A DNA stretch of 64,000 bases, from positions 1 through 64,000 of the forward strand of contig NZ_CP030051.1 of assembly GCF_004114975.1 (NCBI RefSeq), read 5' to 3'. Position numbers and translations under genes: made by a program. This document shows positions 36,446-45,453 of the stretch, one piece after another (the stretch's first letter is position 1; the number at the start of each line of letters is the position of its first letter). This DNA is from Bradyrhizobium guangdongense. GTDB taxonomy: Bacteria; Pseudomonadota; Alphaproteobacteria; Rhizobiales; Xanthobacteraceae. The notes beneath the pieces were generated by a model. It did no database searches. It saw nothing but the letters and a program-made list of their open reading frames with translations, and was not told the DNA's origin.

Positions 36446-37138
36446 ATGCTGATCCTTGCCATCGATACCGCGCTCGAGGCGTGCGCGGCCGCCGTGCTCG
36501 ACACCGATGCGGGCGAGCTCCTTGCGCGGGAGCAGCTGCTGATGAAGCGCGGTCACGCCGAGGCACTGATGCCGATGATCGCGCGCGTGATGCAATCGGC
36601 CAATCTCGCCTTCACCTCGCTCGATCGCATCGCGGTCACCCTCGGTCCAGGAAGCTTCACCGGCCTGCGTGTCGGCATATCGGCCGCCCGCGGCCTCGCG
36701 CTCGCGGCGAAGCGGCCCGCCGTCGGCGTGACCACCTTGTCGGCTTACGCGGCGGCTATCATCGGCCAGAGCGGAACAGCGCCGGTAATCTCGGCGATCG
36801 ATGCCCGGCACGATCATGTCTACTTCCAGATTGTCGCCGGCGACGGCAGCCAGCTGGTCCAGCCGGCCATCGCCCCGATCGACGAAGCCATCGCGACCTC
36901 GCAATTCGGCGCGCCGCATCTGGTCGGTAATGCCGCAAATATCCTGGCCGACCGCTGGCCGAAGGATGGGCCGCAACCGGTCGGAGTTGACGCGCAGCCC
37001 GCGCCCGACATCAGCTGGGTGGCCTGGCTCGGCGCCGCGGCCAATCCCGACACCAATCCGGCGCGGCCGTTCTACCTGAAAGCGCCCGACGCAAAACCGG
37101 CCGCACAGCCGCCGCTCGTCCAAGCTGCAAGCTCATGA
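36446..37138 (+). CDS. tsaB: tRNA threonylcarbamoyladenosine biosynthesis protein TsaB
   Basis: TsaB partners TsaD and TsaE in making t6A37 on ANN-decoding tRNAs. The 230-residue protein has the ASKHA-type N-terminus MLILAIDTALEACAAAVL, RGHAEALMPMI, and the conserved GPGSFTGLRVGISAARGLA. It lacks the metal-binding His residues of TsaD, as expected. The next gene, rimI, overlaps its stop by four bases (ATGA at 37135), the usual tsaB-rimI pair. Confidence 0.95.
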   Translation: MLILAIDTALEACAAAVLDTDAGELLAREQLLMKRGHAEALMPMIARVMQSANLAFTSLDRIAVTLGPGSFTGLRVGISAARGLALAAKRPAVGVTTLSAYAAAIIGQSGTAPVISAIDARHDHVYFQIVAGDGSQLVQPAIAPIDEAIATSQFGAPHLVGNAANILADRWPKDGPQPVGVDAQPAPDISWVAWLGAAANPDTNPARPFYLKAPDAKPAAQPPLVQAASS

Positions 37139-37620
37139 TGAGATGGCTTTCGGAATGGTGGCGCGGCGGCACCGCCTCCGTCGAGCCGGCCTCCGCGCGC
37201 GATGCGGCGCGGCTGGCGCAGCTTCACGGCCAGTCTTTCGCGCACGGCTGGGGTGAAGGCGAATTCGAGACCATGCTCATCGAGAGCAACACGCTGGTCC
37301 ATCGCTTGCGCATGGGCCGCAAGACCATCGGCTTTGCGGTGTCGCGGATCGGCGCGGACGAAGCGGAAATCCTCTCGGTTGCGGTCGATCCGGCCTATCG
37401 CGGCCGCGGCCTCTCCCGCACGCTGCTGATGACCCATCTTGGCCATCTCGCCGGCCGCGGTGTGCGCACGATATTTCTTGAAGTCGAGGAGAACAACCAG
37501 CCGGCCCGACGGCTCTATGCGGGATGCGGATTCGTGGTGGTCGGGCGCCGCGAACGCTATTATAAGCAGGCCGACGGGGAACAATTGAACGCACTACTGA
37601 TGCGACGTGACTTGTCGTAA
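37135..37620 (+). CDS. rimI: Ribosomal protein S18 alanine N-acetyltransferase RimI
   Basis: This 161-residue GNAT enzyme has the acetyl-CoA motif VDPAYRGRGLSRTLLMTHLGHLA and the late substrate strand LEVEENNQPARRLYAGCGFVVVGRRERYY typical of RimI. RimI acetylates the N-terminal Ala of S18. Two tandem ATGs start the gene at 37135, overlapping the tsaB stop. An N-terminal extension of about 15 residues rich in Trp and Gly precedes the domain. The fur-like gene follows after 38 bases and is probably in the same transcript. Confidence 0.92.
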   Translation: MMRWLSEWWRGGTASVEPASARDAARLAQLHGQSFAHGWGEGEFETMLIESNTLVHRLRMGRKTIGFAVSRIGADEAEILSVAVDPAYRGRGLSRTLLMTHLGHLAGRGVRTIFLEVEENNQPARRLYAGCGFVVVGRRERYYKQADGEQLNALLMRRDLS

Positions 37621-37658
37621 CATCAATCGCAGAAAGCGCCCCGTCGGGCGGACACGAT

Positions 37659-38114
37659 ATGACTGGACTTAAACCTTCTTCCGCATCCAAGGCGACCGGC
37701 ATCGAGGCGCGTTGCGCCGCAACCGGAATGCGCATGACCGAGCAGCGCCGGGTCATCGCCCGCGTGCTTGCCGAAGCGGTCGATCACCCCGACGTCGAGG
37801 AATTGTACCGCCGCTGTGTCGCGGTCGACGACAAGATCTCGATCTCAACCGTGTACCGCACCGTCAAACTGTTCGAGGACGCCGGCATCATCGAACGCCA
37901 CGATTTCCGCGAGGGACGCGCGCGCTACGAGCAGATGCGCGACAGCCACCACGATCACCTCATCAATCTGCGCGACGGCAAGGTGATCGAGTTCACCTCG
38001 GAGGAGATCGAAAAGCTGCAGGCGGAGATCGCCCGCAAGCTCGGCTACAAGCTGGTCGATCACCGGCTCGAGCTCTATTGCGTCCCGCTCGATGACGACA
38101 AACCGACGTCTTAA
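37659..38114 (+). CDS. fur: Fur-family metal regulator (Fur/Mur type)
   Basis: The 151-residue protein has the Fur winged helix (GMRMTEQRRVIARVLAEA, ISISTVYRTVKLFEDAGII) and the dimerisation domain with metal-binding residues in DSHHDHLINLRDGKVIEF. The C-terminal CxxC structural zinc motif of E. coli Fur is absent, as in rhizobial Fur/Mur proteins that respond chiefly to manganese. The tsaB-rimI-fur order is a rhizobial hallmark. Whether it senses Fe or Mn in this strain cannot be settled by sequence. It is followed after five bases by the HAD gene. Confidence 0.93.
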   Translation: MTGLKPSSASKATGIEARCAATGMRMTEQRRVIARVLAEAVDHPDVEELYRRCVAVDDKISISTVYRTVKLFEDAGIIERHDFREGRARYEQMRDSHHDHLINLRDGKVIEFTSEEIEKLQAEIARKLGYKLVDHRLELYCVPLDDDKPTS

Positions 38115-38119
38115 GTTGC

Positions 38120-38800
38120 GTGCCGATAGATCTCATTATCTTCGATTGCGACGGGGTGCTGGTGGACAGCGAGGTGATCTCCTGTCGCGCGCATGCGGAT
38201 GTGCTGACGCGGCACGGTTATCCTATTACCTCGGAACAGGTGTTGGTCCGTTTCCTCGGTGTCTCCGAGAAAGACGCACGGCGGATGGTCGAACAGGAAA
38301 TTGGTCGCAGTCTCCCCGACGATCTCGAAAAGCAGGTGAATGCGGCCACGCTGCAATTTTACGCCAGCGATCTGCAACCGATCACCCATGTCGCCGCCGC
38401 GATCGGGGCAATCGACTTGCCGAAATGCGTGGCATCGAGCGGTACACCCGACAAGATCCTTCACGGCCTGACCTGCGCCGGATTGTACGACCTGCTCGCT
38501 CCGCACATCTTTTCGGCGAGCCAGGTCGCACGCGGCAAACCCGCGCCCGATCTGTTCCTGTTTGCTGCCGACCAGATGAAGGTCGCGCCGGAACGGTGCA
38601 TCGTGATCGAGGATAGCGTCCCCGGAGTGACCGGCGCGCACGCCGCCGGGATGACCGTGCTGGGCTTTTACGGCGGCAGCCACTGCCCGCCGGGTCACGC
38701 CGAAAGGCTGCGGGCGGCGGGCGCCAACCTGACGTTCGAGGACATGCGCCAATTGCCGGAATTGGTCCGGCAGGTCGCGGCGGACGCCCTAACGGGCTGA
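38120..38800 (+). CDS. HAD-superfamily phosphatase (beta-PGM/YniC-like)
   Basis: The 226-residue hydrolase has motif [11 protein letters not shown] with the nucleophile Asp and the next Asp, a helical cap, motif II in [10 protein letters not shown], and motif III/IV in [13 protein letters not shown] and VIEDSVPGV. This is the DxDGVLxDSE subfamily IA group that dephosphorylates sugar phosphates. The start is GTG at 38120, five bases after the fur stop, so the two are probably cotranscribed. The natural substrate is unknown. Confidence 0.92.
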   Translation: MPIDLIIFDCDGVLVDSEVISCRAHADVLTRHGYPITSEQVLVRFLGVSEKDARRMVEQEIGRSLPDDLEKQVNAATLQFYASDLQPITHVAAAIGAIDLPKCVASSGTPDKILHGLTCAGLYDLLAPHIFSASQVARGKPAPDLFLFAADQMKVAPERCIVIEDSVPGVTGAHAAGMTVLGFYGGSHCPPGHAERLRAAGANLTFEDMRQLPELVRQVAADALTG

Positions 38801-38939
38801 ATCGGGTCCAAAATCTCCAAATTCAGGGCTGAAGCGGGCTGCGAGTGGCGGCAATATCCCGTATGGCCCTCCATTCGCTGGATTTTCAGCCCCTCAGCCT
38901 ATATCTGAGGGCCGTCCTCCACCGCCATTTTCGGGTTCC

Positions 38940-40337
38940 ATGACGCCGCCGCGCAAGCTGCACATCAAATCATATGGTTGCCAGATGAACGTCTACGATG
39001 CCCAGCGCATGGTGGACACGCTGGCTCCGGAAGGATTCGTGGAGACCACGAGCGCCGAGGACGCCGACCTCGTCATCCTCAACACCTGCCATATCCGCGA
39101 GAAGGCCTCCGAAAAGGTCTATTCCGAGCTCGGCCGCTTGCGCGTCGCCAAGGACGAGGCCGCGCGCGGCGGCCGGACGATGCAGATCGCGGTCGCCGGC
39201 TGCGTGGCGCAGGCGGAAGGCGAAGAGATCGTGCGCCGGGCGCCCGCGGTCGACGTCGTGGTCGGCCCGCAGAGCTATCATCACCTGCCCCAATTGTTGA
39301 AGCGCGCCGGCAGCGAAGGCCGCGCGATCGAGACCGAATTTCCCGCCGCCGACAAGTTCGGCTTCCTCGCCCAGCCCAGGCCCGACGCGATCCGCGCGCG
39401 CGGCATCTCAGCGTTCGTCACGGTGCAGGAAGGCTGCGACAAATTCTGCACTTTTTGCGTGGTGCCTTACACGCGCGGCGCTGAAGTCTCGCGGCCCGTC
39501 GCGAAGATCGTCGACGACGTGAAGCGCCTCGCCGACAACGGCGTGCGGGAGCTCACGCTGATCGGCCAGAACGTCAACGCCTATCACGGCGACGGACCCG
39601 ACGGAAAAAGCTGGGGTCTTGGCCGATTGCTGGAGCATCTGGCCAAAATTCCCGGCATCGCGCGGCTGCGCTATTCGACCAGCCACCCCCGCGACGTCGA
39701 TGACAGCCTGATTGAGGCCCATCGCGACCTCGATGCCTTGATGCCGTTCGTGCACCTGCCGGTGCAGTCCGGCTCCGACCGGATTCTGGCCGCCATGAAC
39801 CGGAAACATACCGCCGATGATTATCGCGAGGTCATCGATCGTTTCCGTACGGCGCGCCAAGACATTGCTTTTTCATCAGATTTTATCGTCGGCTTCCCAG
39901 GCGAGAGCGAGCAAGATTTTGTCGCCACCCTCGCACTTGTCACGCAAATCGGCTACGCTGCGGCCTATTCGTTCAAATACTCCGCCCGGCCGGGAACGCC
40001 GGCTGCGGATATGCAGGAGACGGTGTCCCCCGCCGAGATGGACCAGCGATTGGAGCGGCTCCAGGAACTGATCGACAGCCAGCAATCGGCCTTCAACAAG
40101 GCTGCGATTGGCTCAACGGTCGACGTGCTGTTCGAACGTCCGGCGCGCAAGGAGGGCCAGATCGTCGGCCGCACCGCCTTCCTCCAGCCCGCGCATGTGA
40201 TGGCCTCGCCCGACATCATCGGACAAATCCTGCCGGTCAGGATCGACAGCCTCGAGCGCTACAGTTTCCTCGGCGAGCTTGCCACGCCACGCAATGCGCG
40301 CGAGCCCGCTTTATCATCCATCGCCACTGGAGCCTGA
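38940..40337 (+). CDS. miaB: tRNA-2-methylthio-N6-dimethylallyladenosine synthase MiaB
   Basis: MiaB is a radical SAM methylthiotransferase acting on i6A37 of tRNA. This 465-residue protein has an N-terminal UPF0004 domain with its three Cys ([22 protein letters not shown]), the radical-SAM CxxxCxxC in GCDKFCTFC, and a C-terminal TRAM domain. It starts the miaB-phoH-ybeY-corC-lnt string. The upstream 139 bases show no gene. Confidence 0.97.
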   Translation: MTPPRKLHIKSYGCQMNVYDAQRMVDTLAPEGFVETTSAEDADLVILNTCHIREKASEKVYSELGRLRVAKDEAARGGRTMQIAVAGCVAQAEGEEIVRRAPAVDVVVGPQSYHHLPQLLKRAGSEGRAIETEFPAADKFGFLAQPRPDAIRARGISAFVTVQEGCDKFCTFCVVPYTRGAEVSRPVAKIVDDVKRLADNGVRELTLIGQNVNAYHGDGPDGKSWGLGRLLEHLAKIPGIARLRYSTSHPRDVDDSLIEAHRDLDALMPFVHLPVQSGSDRILAAMNRKHTADDYREVIDRFRTARQDIAFSSDFIVGFPGESEQDFVATLALVTQIGYAAAYSFKYSARPGTPAADMQETVSPAEMDQRLERLQELIDSQQSAFNKAAIGSTVDVLFERPARKEGQIVGRTAFLQPAHVMASPDIIGQILPVRIDSLERYSFLGELATPRNAREPALSSIATGA

Positions 40338-40341
40338 ACCC

Positions 40342-41400
40342 TTGCCAAAAAGCGCATCGGATTCGTCTTCTATCGCTCCCAGCCGCAAGTTTGACCGCGA
40401 CATGCAAGTTCCGCCCGAGACCCAGGTCGTCATCGATTTCGACGATAACCGCGCCGCGTCCGCGCTGGTCGGGCCCTATGGCCAGAATCTGGCGCAGATC
40501 GAGCGCAGGCTCGGCGTCGTCGTCGACTCCAAGGGTAACCACATCACCATCGGCGGCACCCGCGACGGCTGCGACGCGGCGCGCCGCGTACTGGAAACCC
40601 TCTACGCCCACGCGGTGAAGGGGCAGGATGTCGACCAGGGCGAGGTCGAAGGCGCGATCCGCGCCGTGATCGCACAAGGCTCGCTGTTCGAGTTCGATGC
40701 CAAGTCGGCGAAGTCGAGCTTCGACAGCATCAATTTGCGCAAGCGCCCGGTGCGCGCGCGCACGGCGGCGCAAGACTCCTACATCCGCGCGTTGAAGCGC
40801 CACGAGCTGGTGTTCGGCATCGGCCCCGCCGGCACCGGCAAGACCTGGCTCGCGGTTGCGCATGCCGCGCAGTTGTTCGAGCGCAAGGAGGTCGACAGGA
40901 TCATCCTGTCGCGTCCGGCGGTGGAAGCCGGCGAGCGGCTCGGCTTCCTGCCCGGCGACCTCCGCGAGAAGGTCGATCCCTATCTTCGCCCGATCTATGA
41001 TGCCCTCTACGATCTCATGGATGCGCGCATCGTCGAGCGCGCGCTGCAGACCGGCGAGATCGAGATCGCGCCGCTCGCCTTCATGCGCGGCCGCACGCTG
41101 ACCAATGCCGCGATCATCCTCGACGAAGCGCAGAACACCACATCGATGCAGATGAAGATGTTCTTGACCCGTCTCGGCGAGAACAGCCGCATGATCGTCA
41201 CTGGCGACCCCTCGCAGATCGACCTGCCGAACGGCCAGACCTCGGGTCTCGCCGAAGCGACCCGGCTGCTCAATGGCGTCGAAGGCATCGCGCAAGTTCA
41301 TTTCAAGGCCGAGGACGTGATCCGCCACGAGCTCGTGGCACGAATCGTCGCCGCCTATGAAGGGTCGCCGCAGCGGCCGCCGGCCGGTAACAAATCCTGA
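40342..41400 (+). CDS. phoH: PhoH-like ATPase (YbeZ)
   Basis: The 352-residue protein has a short nucleic-acid-binding N-terminal part (VVIDFDDNRAASALVGPYG, resembling a KH-like fold), then a PhoH P-loop NTPase with Walker A GPAGTGKTW at about 161-169 and Walker B IILDEAQNTT. YbeZ is linked to YbeY and ribosome and RNA quality control. Start choice is uncertain: TTG at 40342 follows GGAG by ten bases and avoids overlap; ATG at 40279 would overlap miaB by 59 bases; ATG at 40402 would still keep the core. ybeY follows after 60 bases. Confidence 0.93.
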   Translation: MPKSASDSSSIAPSRKFDRDMQVPPETQVVIDFDDNRAASALVGPYGQNLAQIERRLGVVVDSKGNHITIGGTRDGCDAARRVLETLYAHAVKGQDVDQGEVEGAIRAVIAQGSLFEFDAKSAKSSFDSINLRKRPVRARTAAQDSYIRALKRHELVFGIGPAGTGKTWLAVAHAAQLFERKEVDRIILSRPAVEAGERLGFLPGDLREKVDPYLRPIYDALYDLMDARIVERALQTGEIEIAPLAFMRGRTLTNAAIILDEAQNTTSMQMKMFLTRLGENSRMIVTGDPSQIDLPNGQTSGLAEATRLLNGVEGIAQVHFKAEDVIRHELVARIVAAYEGSPQRPPAGNKS

Positions 41401-41460
41401 CGAGATAACAGCGGGACCGTCCGGGCGCGAACACGGCGCCCAATCGTTCCGAACAAAGCC

Positions 41461-41970
41461 ATGTCGCATCCCAACCTTCCCATCACCGAGGTCCTCGTCG
41501 TCGCCGACTGCTGGCAAAGCGAGCCTGACGCCGAAGCCGTGATCCAGCGCGCCGTCGCCGCCGCCGCCGAATCCGTCGACGAAGACGTCGCGGATGCGGA
41601 AGTGGCGGTGATGCTGACCGACGATGCCGGCATCCGCACGCTCAACAGCAACTGGCGCGGCATGGACAAGCCGACCAATGTGCTGTCGTTTCCGGCGCTT
41701 CAGCCGGAGGGCGAATGGAAGCCGGGCGATGCGCCGCGCATGCTCGGCGACATCGCGATCGCCTTCGAGACGATGCGGCGCGAGGCGGACGAGGAACACA
41801 AGCCGTTCGAACATCATTTGAGTCATCTCGCGGTGCACGGTTTCCTTCACCTGATCGGTTACGATCACGAGAACGACGACGACGCGGAAGAAATGGAAGC
41901 GCTCGAAACCGAGATCCTGGCCCACCTCGGCATCCCCGATCCCTATGCAGACCGCGCGGGGTCGCACTGA
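41461..41970 (+). CDS. ybeY: Endoribonuclease YbeY
   Basis: YbeY is a zinc RNase needed for 16S rRNA 3' maturation and late ribosome quality control. The 169-residue protein has the metal motif HGFLHLIGYDH with His126, His130 and His136, preceded by NVLSFPAL and MLGDIAIA. Its stop overlaps the corC start by one base (TGATG at 41968). Confidence 0.96.
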   Translation: MSHPNLPITEVLVVADCWQSEPDAEAVIQRAVAAAAESVDEDVADAEVAVMLTDDAGIRTLNSNWRGMDKPTNVLSFPALQPEGEWKPGDAPRMLGDIAIAFETMRREADEEHKPFEHHLSHLAVHGFLHLIGYDHENDDDAEEMEALETEILAHLGIPDPYADRAGSH

Positions 41971-43088
41971 TGCCGGATTCAGATCCTGTTCACGACAATC
42001 CGCGCAACACGACGAATCTGCCGGCCGTCGTGACGCCTGGCGAGGTCATGCGCCCGACCGCGGAAGGTTGGCTGCTGCGCGCGATCCGCACGCTGTTCGG
42101 CTGGAAGGCGGGATCGGTACGCGACGATCTCCAGGTCGTGCTCGATGCGACGGCGCCCGGCGACACCGGCTTCTCCGCGGTCGAGCGCACCATGCTGCGC
42201 AATATCCTCGGCCTGCACGAGCGCCGGATCGCCGACGTCATGGTGCATCGCGCCGACATCGTCGCGGTGAAGCGCGACATTCCGCTCGGCGAATTGATGG
42301 ACCGCTTCGAGAGCGCGGGCCATTCGCGCCTCGTCGTCTACAACGAGACGCTCGACGATCCCGTCGGCATTGTCCACATCCGCGATTTGCTCGCCTTCAT
42401 GACCGTGCGGGCGCGCGTCTCGGAGGCCACCAAGACCAAGCGCAAGAAGCCGCTGCCGGCCGGGCTGGACCTGAAAGCGGTGGACCTCGCGCTGCCGCTG
42501 CAGGACGCGCGCATCATCCGCAAGCTGCTCTATGTGCCGCCGTCGATGCGCGCGATCGACCTGCTGGCGCAAATGCAGGCCACACGCATTCATCTCGCGC
42601 TGGTCGTCGACGAATATGGCGGCAGCGATGGCCTCGTTTCCCTCGAGGACATCGTCGAGCAGATCGTTGGCGAGATCGACGACGAGCATGACAGCGACGA
42701 GCCGCCCTCGATCGTGCGGCTGCCCGACAATGCCTTCATTGCGGACGCCCGCGCCAGTCTCGACGACGTCCGCACCGTGATCGGCCAAGACTTCGTCATC
42801 GGCGAGGCCGGCGAGGAGGTGGAGACGCTGGGCGGTTATCTCGTCAGCTTCGTCGGCCGCCTGCCGGTGCGCGGCGAGGTGATCTCGGGCCCCGGCACTT
42901 ACGAGATCGAGGTGCTCGATGCCGATCCACGCCGCGTCAAGCGGCTGCGCATCTCGACCCGGAAGGAACGCCCCGCGCCCCGCACCCAGCGCGAGCGAAG
43001 CCGCCGCGAGGCGGCGCCCGACAGCGGTCAGCCGCAGGCCGGCGACACGCCAGCCCCGCCGCCAGCCGACGGGACCGGCCCGCAGTGA
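41970..43088 (+). CDS. CorC/YbeX-like CBS-domain protein
   Basis: The 372-residue protein contains two CBS domains (about 80-220, with MVHRADIVAVKRDIPLGELM and LVVDEYGGSDGLVSLEDIVEQIVG) and a C-terminal CorC_HlyC domain (VETLGGYLVSFVGRLPVRGE). The DUF21 membrane domain of full hemolysin-type proteins is missing, as in YbeX/CorC. The C-terminal tail is rich in Arg, Pro and Glu. Proteins of this type are linked to Mg/Co efflux or ribosome metabolism. It overlaps ybeY by one base and lnt by four (GTGA). Confidence 0.93.
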   Translation: MPDSDPVHDNPRNTTNLPAVVTPGEVMRPTAEGWLLRAIRTLFGWKAGSVRDDLQVVLDATAPGDTGFSAVERTMLRNILGLHERRIADVMVHRADIVAVKRDIPLGELMDRFESAGHSRLVVYNETLDDPVGIVHIRDLLAFMTVRARVSEATKTKRKKPLPAGLDLKAVDLALPLQDARIIRKLLYVPPSMRAIDLLAQMQATRIHLALVVDEYGGSDGLVSLEDIVEQIVGEIDDEHDSDEPPSIVRLPDNAFIADARASLDDVRTVIGQDFVIGEAGEEVETLGGYLVSFVGRLPVRGEVISGPGTYEIEVLDADPRRVKRLRISTRKERPAPRTQRERSRREAAPDSGQPQAGDTPAPPPADGTGPQ

Positions 43089-44698
43089 GCGCCTTCCAGC
43101 GGTTCAGGCAGATTGCGCTTGCCGTCGTCCTTACCTGGGGATGGAAACGCGCGCTGCTGGCGATGGCGTGCGGCGCGCTATCGGTGCTGGCGCTGGCACC
43201 ATTCAACATCTTTCCGGTGCTGTTCATCACCTTCCCGGTGATGGTCTGGCTGATCGACGGCGCCGGTGCCGGACGATATGGCGGCGTCCCTGCCGCAGCG
43301 CTGACAGGCTATTGGTTCGGACTCGGCTATTTCGTCCCCGGCCTCTACTGGATCGGCTACGCCTTCTTCGTCGACGCCGACGTGTTCGCCTGGCTCACGC
43401 CGTTCGCCGTGCTGGGGCTGCCGGCCTACCTTTCGATTTTCACGGCGATCGGTTTTGCGCTGGCGCGACTGCTCTGGACCAAGGATGCCACCCGTATTCT
43501 CGCGCTCGCCGCGAGCCTCACGGTCGGTGAATGGTTGCGCGGCCACGTGCTCACCGGCTTTCCCTGGAATGCCTTCGGCTATGCGCTGTCGGAGCCGTTG
43601 GCGCTGGCGCAGACGGCTTCGCTGATCGGCCAATGGGGCATGACGTTCCTCACCGTTGCGATCTTCGCGAGCCCCGCGGTGCTGATCGACCGCACGCGCG
43701 ATCGCAGCCCGGCATGGCGCGTGCCGGCCGCGGCGATTGCGCTGCTGGTCGTCATGGGAATCTTCGGCGCCATCCGCATGTCGCTGCATCCGACCACGAT
43801 GGTTGCAGGTGCCAAGCTGCGCCTGATGCAGCCCAACCTCCAGCAGGACCTTAAATTCAACTACTCCGCCAAGGCGGAGGTGATGAGGAAATATCTGGCG
43901 CTGTCGGACCGTGCGTCCGGCCCCCAAGCGACTGGCGTGAGCGCTGCCACCATCCTGATCTGGCCGGAATCTGCTTTTCCGTTCTTCCTGACCCGCGAAG
44001 CCGATGCCATGGCGCAAATCGCCGAGCTGCTGCCTAAAGGCACGGTGCTGATTACCGGCTCGGTGCGCGCGCCCGATCTGCCACCGGGCACACCGATCAC
44101 GCGGGCCTACAATTCGATCTACGTGATCGACCACGACGGCAGTGTGCTCGCCGTTTACGACAAGCTGCATTTGGTTCCGTTCGGCGAATATCTTCCGTAC
44201 CAGAGCATCATGGAGAAGCTCGGCTTCGAGCAGCTGACGCGGATGCGCGGCGGCTTCATCGCCGGGACGGTGCGGCACGTGCTGCCGGTGCCAGGTGCCC
44301 CGCCCGCGTCGCCATCGATCTGCTACGAGGCGATTTTTCCCGGCGAGGTTGGGACGCGTGACGAGCGCCCGGGTTGGATGGTGAACCTCACCAATGACGG
44401 ATGGTTCGGTATCTCGACCGGTCCCTATCAGCATCTGGAGCAGGCGCGGATGCGTGCCGTCGAGCTGGGACTGCCGCTGGTCCGCTCTGCCAATACCGGT
44501 ATCTCGGCGGTGATCGATCCCATGGGGCGCACGGTGGCCAGCCTCGGCCTCGGGATCGAAGGCATCTTGGACGCAGGCCTGCCCACCGCAATTCCGCCCA
44601 CGATCTATGCGAAGGTCGGTGACATCCCCGCGGCCATGCTCGTTGCGCTGGCCGTGATTTTGGCGGTGCGCCGTCGTGTTGCCAAACGGCACCCCTGA
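43085..44698 (+). CDS. lnt: Apolipoprotein N-acyltransferase Lnt
   Basis: Lnt adds the third acyl chain to lipoproteins in the inner membrane. The 537-residue protein has N-terminal membrane segments (about 1-235) and a periplasmic carbon-nitrogen hydrolase domain with the catalytic triad Glu295 (WPESAFP), Lys360 (DKLHLVPFGEYLPY) and Cys413 (SICYEAIFPGE). A last membrane segment ends the protein. The start is GTG at 43085, overlapping the corC stop. It would act on the lipoproteins such as the pair at 4250-5844. Confidence 0.96.
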   Translation: MSAFQRFRQIALAVVLTWGWKRALLAMACGALSVLALAPFNIFPVLFITFPVMVWLIDGAGAGRYGGVPAAALTGYWFGLGYFVPGLYWIGYAFFVDADVFAWLTPFAVLGLPAYLSIFTAIGFALARLLWTKDATRILALAASLTVGEWLRGHVLTGFPWNAFGYALSEPLALAQTASLIGQWGMTFLTVAIFASPAVLIDRTRDRSPAWRVPAAAIALLVVMGIFGAIRMSLHPTTMVAGAKLRLMQPNLQQDLKFNYSAKAEVMRKYLALSDRASGPQATGVSAATILIWPESAFPFFLTREADAMAQIAELLPKGTVLITGSVRAPDLPPGTPITRAYNSIYVIDHDGSVLAVYDKLHLVPFGEYLPYQSIMEKLGFEQLTRMRGGFIAGTVRHVLPVPGAPPASPSICYEAIFPGEVGTRDERPGWMVNLTNDGWFGISTGPYQHLEQARMRAVELGLPLVRSANTGISAVIDPMGRTVASLGLGIEGILDAGLPTAIPPTIYAKVGDIPAAMLVALAVILAVRRRVAKRHP

Positions 44699-44738
44699 TC
44701 GCGCTAACGCTTTCCGGCAAGACGGCGGAAACTTTTGA

Positions 44739-44758
44739 CAACCGTAGTCCCACGGTTG
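44739..44758. promoter_or_regulatory. Inverted repeat upstream of the PraR-like gene, possible operator
   Basis: CAACCGT (44739-44745) and ACGGTTG (44752-44758) form a perfect 7-bp inverted repeat with a 6-base spacer. Each arm overlaps a TTGACA hexamer (44735-44740 and 44756-44761), so a bound regulator would cover a putative -35. No good -10 follows either copy. It lies about 170 bases upstream of the regulator's start and might allow autoregulation; that is inference. Confidence 0.45.
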
Positions 44759-44922
44759 ACAGACTGCATGCGGCCTCCCCATTCTGCACCGGCTGCGCAA
44801 GACAGGGGTGCATTGCTAAATTTCTCCGCAATGTTTCCCCAATCAGAGTGAAGTTTGGCGTCGCTGGCACCTGAGGCAATTCTTTCGATTGCGCCGACGG
44901 TGATGTTTGGAGGGCTGAGGAA

Positions 44923-45336
44923 ATGTCGAAAGCGCCCAACCCTGTTGACAAATATGTCGGCAGTCGCGTGCGCATGCGCCGCATCATGTTGGGCATGAGT
45001 CAGGAAAAGCTCGGTGAAGCTTTGGGCCTGACATTCCAGCAGATTCAGAAGTACGAGAAGGGCACGAACCGGGTCGGCGCGAGCCGAATCCAGCAGATTG
45101 CCGAGATTCTTCAGGTGCCGGTGTCGTTCCTGTTCGAGGGCGGACCGAGCGGCGTGCCCGGCCCCGACGGCTTCGCTGAAGGTGCATCGCCCTCTTACGT
45201 GTCCGACTTCCTCGCGACGTCGGAAGGGCTCGCACTGACCAAGGCGTTCACGCGAATCACCGATTCGAAGCTGCGTCGCTCGATCGTCGATCTCGTCGAG
45301 CAGATCGCCGCACGCGAAGGCCCGGACAAGCGCTGA
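44923..45336 (+). CDS. XRE-family regulator, PraR/PhrR type
   Basis: The 137-residue protein has an N-terminal Cro/CI-type helix-turn-helix (VGSRVRMRRIMLGMSQEKLG, LTFQQIQKYEKGTNRVGASR) and a C-terminal tail with SDFLATSEGLALTKAF. Sequence and position after lnt match the PraR/PhrR regulators of rhizobia, which affect biofilm, attachment and, in Azorhizobium, repression of reb genes. The start at 44923 follows a GGAGGG-rich leader. Target genes cannot be read here. An inverted repeat lies upstream. Confidence 0.9.
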   Translation: MSKAPNPVDKYVGSRVRMRRIMLGMSQEKLGEALGLTFQQIQKYEKGTNRVGASRIQQIAEILQVPVSFLFEGGPSGVPGPDGFAEGASPSYVSDFLATSEGLALTKAFTRITDSKLRRSIVDLVEQIAAREGPDKR

Positions 45337-45453
45337 CGCGCGCTATTCATTCCGATTTGAGACTGCGCCAAATCTGGCCTATGTCGTCATTTGCGGACTG
45401 CGCTTTACGCTGTCTCCGCTGAAGTGATGCGATTCGAAGGCACAGATACGTCC

